From NCBI GenBank assembly GCA_002730475.1, contig PCAG01000020.1, forward strand, positions 1 through 7,502: 7,502 nucleotides of DNA, given 5' to 3'. The notes under the pieces are model-generated. The model saw only the letters and a list, made by a program, of their open reading frames with translations. It had not been told where the DNA came from and ran no database searches. The DNA comes from Spirochaetales bacterium. Lineage in GTDB: Bacteria; Desulfobacterota_D; UBA1144. Made by a program: the position numbers and the translations under genes. Below are positions 1-5,493 of this stretch, piece by piece (the first letter of the stretch is position 1; each line of letters starts with the position of its first letter).

Positions 1-776
1 ACATGACGCTGAGCCGGCTCGTCAAATGTTGAGCTTACAACCTCTCCTTTTACAGATCTTTCCATGTCGGTAACCTCTTCTGGTCGTTCATCTATTAGTA
101 AGACGAAAAGAGACACATCCGGATTGTTGTCGGTTATTGCTTTAGCAATTTTTTGGAGCAACACTGTCTTGCCAGTTCTTGGAGGTGCTACTAGCAGCGC
201 TCTCTGACCCTTTCCAATGGGTACAAACATATCAATTATTCTTGTCGAGTATTCTTCGGACTCACTTTCCATCTTTAATCGTGAATTTGGATGCAGAGGA
301 ACTCTGTTCGTAAAACTTATTCTCTCTCTGCAATAATCTGGATCAGTAAAATTCACTGACTCAATTTTTAATAGTGCCAGATTCTTCTCTCCTTCCCTAG
401 GGAGCCTTACAGACCCTCCTATTGTGTCCCCAGATTTTAAATTAAAAGATCTAACTTGGGATTTCGAAACATAAATATCATCTGGACCGGGAAGGTAGCT
501 GTATTTTGGGGATCGTAGGAAACCATAGCCTTCAGATAAGATTTCCAATACTCCCTCAGCGTATATTTCACCCTCATTTTCAGCCTGAGATTTTAAAACT
601 GCATATATCATATCTTGCCGAGTCATTCTCCCAGCGTCTTCTATGTTCAGCTCCGTTGCCATTTTTTGAAGTTCTGCAGGCTTAATTTCGCGAAGCTTGT
701 TGAGGTTGACGAGACTGGAAAGCGATGACTTTCCCCCTGCTACTTCAGATTTTTTACCATTACTTTTCTTTTTCAT
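1..776 (-). CDS. rho: Transcription termination factor Rho, N-terminal part (cut by window edge)
   Basis: Rho is a hexameric RNA-dependent ATPase/helicase that loads on nascent RNA and ends transcription. About 258 codons are present, starting at ATG 776-774; the rest lies left of position 1. Residues about 26-62 form the helical Rho N-terminal domain. Residues about 72-142 form the cold-shock-like RNA-binding domain, with EGYGFLRSP (82-90) and GPDDIYVSKSQVRSFNL (97-113). The ATPase core follows, with Walker A APPRTGKT (197-204), Walker B region LLIDERPEEVTDM (226-238) and the start of SSTFDEPAQRHV. These match E. coli Rho closely from memory. The protein begins with a Lys/Ser/Gly-rich stretch of about 25 residues that E. 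coli Rho lacks, so it is slightly longer at the N terminus. An AAGG Shine-Dalgarno site (782-785) lies 5 nt before the ATG. The promoter lies at 841-869. No frame damage is seen. Confidence 0.97.
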   Translation of the reverse strand, partial: MKKKSNGKKSEVAGGKSSLSSLVNLNKLREIKPAELQKMATELNIEDAGRMTRQDMIYAVLKSQAENEGEIYAEGVLEILSEGYGFLRSPKYSYLPGPDDIYVSKSQVRSFNLKSGDTIGGSVRLPREGEKNLALLKIESVNFTDPDYCRERISFTNRVPLHPNSRLKMESESEEYSTRIIDMFVPIGKGQRALLVAPPRTGKTVLLQKIAKAITDNNPDVSLFVLLIDERPEEVTDMERSVKGEVVSSTFDEPAQRH

Positions 777-840
777 AATAACCTTGGGATTGAAAGATAT
801 TGGAATAACACTACGATTCTAATGGATTGCAGTATCAATA

Positions 841-869
841 TTTATAATTCTTTATTTCATAAAAGTCAA
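841..869 (-). promoter_or_regulatory. Putative sigma70-type promoter of rho
   Basis: On the minus strand TTGACT (864-869) is followed after exactly 17 bp by TATAAA (841-846). Each box differs from consensus at one base. Transcription would start near 834, giving rho a leader of about 58 nt. That is too short for a long attenuator leader of the E. coli rho type. The call comes from sequence match only. Confidence 0.6.
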
Positions 870-875
870 TAAATT

Positions 876-891
876 TAATTGAGTTCAATTA
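876..891. repeat. 16-bp inverted repeat between the divergent rho and yebC promoters
   Basis: TAATTGA (876-882) and TCAATTA (885-891) are perfect inverted 7-bp arms around a central GT. The repeat covers the proposed yebC -35 box (879-884) and lies 6 bp upstream of the rho -35 box. Its place and symmetry would suit a dimeric repressor. In AT-rich DNA such palindromes also arise by chance, and no known operator is recognised. Confidence 0.35.
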
Positions 892-907
892 TTGTTTAAG
901 ATAAAAT
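879..907 (+). promoter_or_regulatory. Putative promoter of yebC
   Basis: TTGAGT (879-884, 4 of 6 consensus bases) is followed after 17 bp by TAAAAT (902-907, 5 of 6). The predicted start near 914 would give a leader of about 14 nt containing the yebC ribosome binding site. It runs back to back with the rho promoter, with 9 bp between the two -35 boxes. Confidence 0.45.
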
Positions 908-918
908 TTATTTATTAC

Positions 919-924
919 AGGTGG
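919..924 (+). promoter_or_regulatory. Ribosome binding site that fixes the yebC start
   Basis: AGGTGG sits 3 nt before ATG 928. This supports ATG 928 over the TTG at 892, which would add 12 residues not found in the family. The spacing is rather short. Confidence 0.6.
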
Positions 925-927
925 GTT

Positions 928-1674
928 ATGTCTGGACATTCTAAATGGCATTCGATAAAGCATAAAAAGGCTGCTACTGACGCAAAGCGGGGAAAGATTT
1001 TTACGAAATTGATAAGGGAAATAACTATAGCCGCTCGTGATGGTGGTGGAGATTCGGATACGAACCCTCGACTAAGATTAGCTCTTACTAACGCAAAAAG
1101 TGAAAATATGCCAAAGGACACAATCGAAAGGGCTGTTAAAAAGGGTACCGGAGAGTTGGAAAGTGAGTCTTTGCTAGAAACAATTTACGAAGGTTATGGT
1201 CCAGGTGGTGGCGCTGTCTTGGTTGAGGTTCTAACTGACAATAAGAATAGAACAGTATCTGAGATCAGAAGAGCGTTTGCCAAGTTTGGGGGTAATTTAG
1301 GTGAATCCGGGTGCGTGTCCTGGATTTTTAAGAAAAAAGGAAGAATAGAGATTGTATCCGAAAATACCGATGAAGATATTTTAATTGATACGGCTTTGAA
1401 TCTTGGTGCAGAAGATGTAGTTGACGAAAAAGGTTTCTATTCGGTTCTAACTTTACTTGATGGTTTTGAGGATATTAGAAAAGGTTTAGAATCCGAAGGT
1501 TTTACAATTTCTAACTCTGAAATTTCTATGATTCCAAGCAATTCAATAAAGATTGAGGGCAAGTCAGCCGAACACATGCTGAAAATGCTTGAAATGTTAG
1601 AGGATTGCGATGATGTGCAAAATGTTTATTCGAACTTCGATATAGATGATTCACTAATTGAGGCGTTTGCTTAA
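928..1674 (+). CDS. yebC: YebC/TACO1 family protein (probable translation factor / transcriptional regulator)
   Basis: This is a 248-residue cytoplasmic protein of the usual YebC length. The family was long annotated as a DNA-binding regulator. Family work, including on mitochondrial TACO1, links it to relief of ribosome stalling at proline-rich stretches. Visible hallmarks are [20 protein letters not shown] (residues 3-22), the conserved loop [20 protein letters not shown] (88-107), the [11 protein letters not shown] strand (128-138) and the C-terminal [12 protein letters not shown] (228-239). The three YebC domains are intact. The start at ATG 928 is chosen because family members begin M(A/S)GHSKW. 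In many bacteria yebC lies just before ruvC. Here no ruvC follows; instead a Hjc-like nuclease gene converges on it and shares the TTAA at 1671-1674 as overlapping stop codons. Confidence 0.95.
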   Translation: MSGHSKWHSIKHKKAATDAKRGKIFTKLIREITIAARDGGGDSDTNPRLRLALTNAKSENMPKDTIERAVKKGTGELESESLLETIYEGYGPGGGAVLVEVLTDNKNRTVSEIRRAFAKFGGNLGESGCVSWIFKKKGRIEIVSENTDEDILIDTALNLGAEDVVDEKGFYSVLTLLDGFEDIRKGLESEGFTISNSEISMIPSNSIKIEGKSAEHMLKMLEMLEDCDDVQNVYSNFDIDDSLIEAFA

Positions 1675-2024
1675 GTGTTAACCCAAGTACGAAGCCATCT
1701 TGAAAAATCCGGGAAAAATTCTATGTCAGATTTTTTATCTTTAGCTGGAGTACTATAAAACATAGTCATTCCAAATTCTCTTAAGGCAAAACTTATATCT
1801 CTCTTACGTGCGGGTAGTGATATATATCCTCTTTTGCATTGTATCCCAAACCAAATTCTTTGCCTGTTCTTTTTGTTATATAAACCAAAAACGATATCGG
1901 CCGTCCCTTTACTCCCTCGACTTTCTACTGAGTAAAATTTTAACTCCTTGTATTGAGATAATATTTCCTGAACTAGACTATTGGTTTTTTTTTCAAAGAG
2001 ATAGCCTTTTCTGTACTGTCCCAT
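1671..2024 (-). CDS. Small Hjc-like PD-(D/E)XK nuclease, putative Holliday junction resolvase-like protein
   Basis: The product is 117 residues and matches the archaeal Hjc resolvase pattern from memory. It opens with [10 protein letters not shown], which puts the motif I Glu at residue 11. Next comes [13 protein letters not shown] (35-47), with the motif II Asp at 43 in the A-D-I-V position of the usual P-D-I-V. Motif III is WFGIQCKRG (58-66), with Gln62-x-Lys64 where most relatives have Glu-x-Lys. The helix [15 protein letters not shown] (72-86) fits the helix after motif III. Length also fits Hjc (about 120-140). Hjc dimers cut four-way DNA junctions; whether this protein does is inference, and it could instead be a repair or restriction-type nuclease. 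ATG 2024 is preferred over the adjacent TTG 2027 because GGGGAG lies 3 nt upstream. Codons 11-14 hold a run of nine A. The gene overlaps the yebC end by 4 bp, tail to tail. Confidence 0.55.
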   Translation of the reverse strand: MGQYRKGYLFEKKTNSLVQEILSQYKELKFYSVESRGSKGTADIVFGLYNKKNRQRIWFGIQCKRGYISLPARKRDISFALREFGMTMFYSTPAKDKKSDIEFFPDFSRWLRTWVNT

Positions 2025-2027
2025 CAA

Positions 2028-2033
2028 CTCCCC
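2028..2033 (-). promoter_or_regulatory. Ribosome binding site of the Hjc-like gene
   Basis: On the minus strand GGGGAG precedes TTG-ATG. It leaves 3 nt to ATG 2024 and none to TTG 2027, so ATG 2024 is the likelier start. Confidence 0.5.
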
Positions 2034-2087
2034 GATATGCTTATTATCTTAAATAAGACAAAAACAATCATCTATGATATTTTATAC

Positions 2088-2093
2088 TATAAT
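2088..2093 (+). promoter_or_regulatory. Putative -10 element for the histidine phosphatase-argS operon
   Basis: A perfect TATAAT lies 15 nt before ATG 2109. No convincing -35 box exists 16-18 bp upstream and no extended -10 TG is present. Transcription would start near 2100, leaving a leader of about 9 nt. No Shine-Dalgarno sequence is visible in 2094-2108, so the mRNA may be nearly leaderless. Confidence 0.4.
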
Positions 2094-2108
2094 CATATTT
2101 AAACCTTT

Positions 2109-2714
2109 ATGGAAATTATTCTAGTTCGACATGGTGAAACAGATTGGAACAAAAATAAGAGATGCCAAGGTATTTCAGATATTGACTTGAATGAAACCGG
2201 CTTACAGCAAGCAGAAAAATTAAAGAACTATTTTTATTCTAAAAAAATTGATGCTATGTTTACAAGTAATCTCAAAAGAGCAAAACAAACGGCAGATATA
2301 ATCAATTTTGACAATAGATTTGCTTTATACTACTCAGAAGAGTTGAGAGAAATGGATCAAGGAGATTTTGAAGGAGTACGTTTCGACGTTTTAAACGAAA
2401 AATATCTGCCAGAATTAACACAATGGAGAAAAACCCCTGGTACTTTTAGAATTCCTAATGGGGAAACCTTGGGTGAAGTTCAAGATAGAATTGTTGTATT
2501 CATGAACGACATAGTTAGAAAACATTCGAACCTTTCGCGCGTTGTAATTGTGAGCCACAATTTAATCTTATCATCATTTTTGTGTTCTGTTTCAAATAAA
2601 AATCTCAAACATTTTACTAATTTCACCCTTAAAGCGGCATCGATATCAACTATTAATTATTCTGAAGATATTTTCTCTGTAAAAACAAAAAATTCTACTG
2701 AACACTTAAAATAG
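2109..2714 (+). CDS. Histidine phosphatase superfamily protein (phosphoglycerate mutase/CobC-like)
   Basis: This 201-residue cytoplasmic protein belongs to the two-histidine phosphatase branch that includes cofactor-dependent phosphoglycerate mutase, GpmB and alpha-ribazole phosphatase CobC. The phosphorylated His8 lies in LVRHGETDWN (5-14). Phosphate-pocket Arg7 and Arg57 (SNLKRAKQTA, 53-62), the acid Glu81 (ELREMDQGDFEG, 78-89) and the second catalytic His150 (VVIVSHN, 145-151) are all present, as is PNGET (116-120). Asn follows His150 where Gly is usual (SHG). All catalytic residues are kept, so it is probably active. The substrate cannot be read from sequence: sugar phosphate, nucleotide or cobalamin precursor are all possible, and no cobalamin gene lies nearby. 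It is the first gene of the plus-strand operon, and argS starts 2 nt after its stop, suggesting coupled translation. Confidence 0.88.
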   Translation: MEIILVRHGETDWNKNKRCQGISDIDLNETGLQQAEKLKNYFYSKKIDAMFTSNLKRAKQTADIINFDNRFALYYSEELREMDQGDFEGVRFDVLNEKYLPELTQWRKTPGTFRIPNGETLGEVQDRIVVFMNDIVRKHSNLSRVVIVSHNLILSSFLCSVSNKNLKHFTNFTLKAASISTINYSEDIFSVKTKNSTEHLK

Positions 2715-2716
2715 GT

Positions 2717-4354
2717 ATGATTCAAAAAAAAATTCTCGAAAAAATAGAAAATTGCTTAATTGAAAATGAAGAATTTTCAAAACTAGATTTTTCTAAATTA
2801 TCTTTATCCATACCAAAAAATATTTCACACGGTGATTTTTCGACCAATTTTGCTTTGATAATTTCCTCGGAATTAAAAACAAATCCAAACGAATTAGCAA
2901 ACAAAATGACATCCGCATTATTGGCCAAAAAAGATACTTTCTTTAAAAGTGTCAATGTCGTCGAACCAGGATTTGTTAATTTCCAAATTGCAGATCAAGT
3001 TTATCAAGACTATTTAAAAGAAATAAATAACCATGGTAATCGGTTTGGTTCATCAAAAAAGAAACAGAAAAAAGTCTTAATAGAATTTGTTTCTGCGAAT
3101 CCAACCGGCCCTCTTCATCTAGGGCACTTAAGAAATGCGGCTGTCGGTGATTCTATATCGCGAATCCTTTTGTTTGCCGGCTACGACGTTGTTAACGAAT
3201 ATTATCTAAATGACTATGGAAGTCAGATTGAACTTTTGGGTGAATCATTACAATCCCGTGTACATGAAATTCTTAGTATTAAAAAAGAGATACCGGAAGG
3301 TGGTTACAAAGGAGAATATTTGATTGATTTAGCAAAAAATCTAACTTCAAAAGAAGATAGAGATTTTCTATTAAAATCCAATACCGAATATTTTTCTAAT
3401 TTTGCTACCGCTTATCTTATCGAAGAAATCAAGAAAGATCTTGGATTACTGAACATATCTTTCGACTCTTGGTTCTCGGAAAAGAAAGATATTCATACTT
3501 CTAAGTATCTAAATGAGATTCAAGATACTTTAGATTTAAAAAAAGGAGTATATACAAAGGATAATGCTGAATGGATTAGGACATCCAAGTTTGGCGACAA
3601 CAATGATTGGGTAATTAAGAAATCTGATGGAAGTTCTACGTATTTTATGAATGATATTGCCTATCACCAAACTAAGTTTAAGAGAGGATTTGATTTAATT
3701 ATAAATATTTGGGGTGCGGACCACCATAGTCATATTTCACGATTAAAAGCATCTATGAATTTATTATCTAATGATACGAGCAAAATGATATTTATTTTAA
3801 TACAGTTCGTTAGACTCGTTAGAAACGATGAAGATGTTTCGATGTCTAAAAGATCTGGCACATATACTACAGTCAGAGATTTACTCAGCGAATTTAATAA
3901 AGATTTAGTTAGATTCTTAATGATAAGCAGAAGCTCCGATACTCATTTTGATTTTGATCTTGATAAATGCAGGGAAGACTCTGAAGAAAATCCAGTTTTT
4001 TATATTCAATACGCGAACGCCAGAATCAATAGCGTACTTCAAAAGAGCCCTTTAAAGAACTTGAATTACAAGAATCTTTCTACGCTTAATGAGGAAAAAG
4101 AGATAGCTCTAATAAAAAGATTATTAAATTTCCCAGATATTGTTAACGAGGCGGCCGACAATTTTGCGCCCCACAAAGTTGCCTTTTATCTACAGGGCCT
4201 TGCCTCTGAATTCCATGCATATTACAAATCCACCAAGATTCTTGTGGAAGACGATACGGTTGTGAACGGCAGACTTGTCCTTCTCTCATCAATCAAGATA
4301 GTTCTTATGAATGGATTAAATTTGCTTGGAGTATCTTCACCGGATAAAATGTAA
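2717..4354 (+). CDS. argS: Arginine--tRNA ligase (class I)
   Basis: ArgS charges tRNA-Arg with arginine using ATP. The 545-residue frame is complete and near the usual 550-580. An N-terminal Add1 domain (about 1-95) contains the IPKNISHGDFSTNFAL region (32-47) that recognises the tRNA D-loop. The Rossmann catalytic domain carries SANPTGPLHLGHLRNAAVGD (126-145), with the HLGH signature at 134-137. The second signature is MSKRSGTY (376-383), a KMSKS variant. The C-terminal DALR anticodon-binding domain starts near FYIQYANARINSVL (428-441) and ends with GVSSPDKM, the typical ArgS tail. No inserts or breaks are seen. The start ATG 2717 is 2 nt after the phosphatase stop, and the weak AGG overlaps that stop. 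A run of nine A occupies codons 3-6. The CDP-alcohol phosphatidyltransferase gene follows after 7 nt. Confidence 0.97.
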   Translation: MIQKKILEKIENCLIENEEFSKLDFSKLSLSIPKNISHGDFSTNFALIISSELKTNPNELANKMTSALLAKKDTFFKSVNVVEPGFVNFQIADQVYQDYLKEINNHGNRFGSSKKKQKKVLIEFVSANPTGPLHLGHLRNAAVGDSISRILLFAGYDVVNEYYLNDYGSQIELLGESLQSRVHEILSIKKEIPEGGYKGEYLIDLAKNLTSKEDRDFLLKSNTEYFSNFATAYLIEEIKKDLGLLNISFDSWFSEKKDIHTSKYLNEIQDTLDLKKGVYTKDNAEWIRTSKFGDNNDWVIKKSDGSSTYFMNDIAYHQTKFKRGFDLIINIWGADHHSHISRLKASMNLLSNDTSKMIFILIQFVRLVRNDEDVSMSKRSGTYTTVRDLLSEFNKDLVRFLMISRSSDTHFDFDLDKCREDSEENPVFYIQYANARINSVLQKSPLKNLNYKNLSTLNEEKEIALIKRLLNFPDIVNEAADNFAPHKVAFYLQGLASEFHAYYKSTKILVEDDTVVNGRLVLLSSIKIVLMNGLNLLGVSSPDKM

Positions 4355-4361
4355 TGGATTT

Positions 4362-5138
4362 ATGAACATCTCGGATTTTTTACAACCACATATAATTTTT
4401 TTATCTATATTGGCCAGCTTGGTCCTCTATAAATTCATCGTATTTATTTCTAGGAGTAGTAGTCCCGGACAATTTGACGAAGTGGTTCGTAGAGCCACTA
4501 AAAATCCTGAGGGATATACAGACAAGACGATGATTTCAAACACATTTAAAGAATGGTGGGCATTTGTTATTTCTCCTGTCGAAGAAATGTTAATTAAATC
4601 CAAAATAGGACCTAATGTCCTAACATCCATCTCCTTTCTCGTTTCATTCCTAACTGCATATTTGTATGCAAATGGTTTGATTATGATAGCCTCAATATTT
4701 GTTTTGTCCGGATCAAGCTTCGATATATTAGATGGGCGAGTTGCAAGAATGACCAATCAAGTATCATCAAAAGGTGCTTTTCTTGATAGTGTTTTGGACA
4801 GATTGTCCGAAATAGTAATTATGTTCGGACTGTTTGCGTACTTCTTTCCAGCCTATTTTTGTTATGTTGTCTTTTTAACAATTTGTTTCAGTTTGACTGT
4901 AAGCTATGTAAAATCTATCGCAGCAAATCTTGGCATTGATTCCAATACCGGAATGATGCAAAGGCCCGAACGAGTTGTATTTCTTGGCATCGGCGGACTT
5001 GCTAGTGGTATTTGCGAGTATTATCAAATTCAATTCTTTGGAATTGAAGATTTTTTATTGATGTTAACCATCAGCGTGATAGCTGTATTTTCTTTAATTA
5101 GTACCATACAGAGAATATTAATAAGTATTAAAAACTAA
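4362..5138 (+). CDS. CDP-alcohol phosphatidyltransferase family membrane protein
   Basis: The 258-residue membrane enzyme carries the complete family signature D-x2-D-G-x2-A-R-x8-G-x3-D-x3-D (Asp121, Asp124, Gly125, Ala128, Arg129, Gly138, Asp142, Asp146). This metal-binding motif transfers an alcohol head group onto, or from, CDP-diacylglycerol. Hydrophobic segments lie near 9-30, 84-102, 105-120, 150-181, 205-222 and 229-250. A polar cytoplasmic stretch (31-80) separates the first helix from the core; that leading helix plus loop is extra compared with minimal PgsA-type enzymes. SYVKSIAANLG (181-191) followed by MMQRPERVVFLG (198-209) resembles the inositol-phosphate/archaetidylinositol-phosphate and glycerophosphate branch, but the acceptor alcohol cannot be assigned. 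ATG 4362 is preferred to an upstream TTG (4326) inside argS; its Shine-Dalgarno site is weak. The gene ends one base from the end of rplS on the other strand. Confidence 0.85.
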   Translation: MNISDFLQPHIIFLSILASLVLYKFIVFISRSSSPGQFDEVVRRATKNPEGYTDKTMISNTFKEWWAFVISPVEEMLIKSKIGPNVLTSISFLVSFLTAYLYANGLIMIASIFVLSGSSFDILDGRVARMTNQVSSKGAFLDSVLDRLSEIVIMFGLFAYFFPAYFCYVVFLTICFSLTVSYVKSIAANLGIDSNTGMMQRPERVVFLGIGGLASGICEYYQIQFFGIEDFLLMLTISVIAVFSLISTIQRILISIKN

Positions 5139-5139
5139 A

Positions 5140-5481
5140 TTATTTTGTACTTTCTTTAATCCTGGAGGCTTTTTTAGATAGTCCTCTCATATAATACAAT
5201 TTGGCCCTTCTGATTTTCCCTTTCTTTTTGATTTCTATTCTGGCTATTTGTTTTGAATGCAAAGGGAATATTCTCTCAGTTCCTATGCCATAGGAGATTT
5301 TTCTGACGGTGAAAGTTTCTCGAATACTTGATCCGCTTCGAGCAATCACTATGCCCTCAAAGATTTGTATCCTCTCTTTTTCACCTTCTTTGATTTTATA
5401 GTGCACTAATACTGTATCGCCAGCCTTGAAGGACGGTATCTCTTTTAAACTTTCTTTCTCAATATTGTCTATGATGCCCAT
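5140..5481 (-). CDS. rplS: 50S ribosomal protein L19
   Basis: L19 sits at the 30S-50S interface and contributes to an inter-subunit bridge. The 113-residue product has the full family pattern: [12 protein letters not shown] at the start, [13 protein letters not shown] (21-33), [13 protein letters not shown] (38-50), [14 protein letters not shown] (54-67), ERIFPLHS (69-76) and [20 protein letters not shown] (89-108). The length is usual. The start at ATG 5481 is chosen because homologues begin there and AGGTG (5489-5493) lies 7 nt upstream. A longer frame to 5538 would overlap trmD and add a hydrophobic stretch foreign to L19. It is the last gene of the rpsP-khpA-rimM-trmD-rplS operon; its ATG comes 10 nt after the trmD stop. 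No hairpin terminator is visible after it, and the opposing gene ends 1 nt away. Confidence 0.97.
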   Translation of the reverse strand: MGIIDNIEKESLKEIPSFKAGDTVLVHYKIKEGEKERIQIFEGIVIARSGSSIRETFTVRKISYGIGTERIFPLHSKQIARIEIKKKGKIRRAKLYYMRGLSKKASRIKESTK

Positions 5482-5488
5482 ATCGCTA

Positions 5489-5493
5489 CACCT
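5489..5493 (-). promoter_or_regulatory. Ribosome binding site that fixes the rplS start
   Basis: AGGTG on the minus strand lies 7 nt before ATG 5481 and overlaps the trmD TAG stop (5492-5494). L19 translation is therefore probably coupled to that of TrmD. Confidence 0.6.

Noticed and set aside
796..842. Distant inverted repeat ATATTG ... CAATAT in the rho leader region
   Set aside because: Six-base AT-rich arms with a loop of more than 30 nt are expected by chance, and the right arm lies outside the predicted transcript.
843..848. TATAAT on the plus strand as a yebC -10 box
   Set aside because: No -35 box lies at 16-18 bp upstream, and the 879-907 pair is nearer and better spaced. The bases overlap the rho -10 box on the other strand.
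892..927. A 12-residue N-terminal extension of yebC starting at TTG 892
   Set aside because: YebC proteins begin at the MSGHSKW position, ATG 928 has its own AGGTGG site, and the proposed promoter -10 box overlaps the extension.
915..1121. Minus-strand open frame inside yebC
   Set aside because: It is a shadow of the strongly conserved YebC coding sequence.
1808..2056. Plus-strand open frame opposite the nuclease gene
   Set aside because: It lies antisense to a gene with recognisable motifs, has no ribosome site and shows no family resemblance.
4326..4361. TTG start of the phosphatidyltransferase inside argS
   Set aside because: It adds 12 polar residues before the first helix, with no ribosome site; ATG 4362 fits a tight operon.
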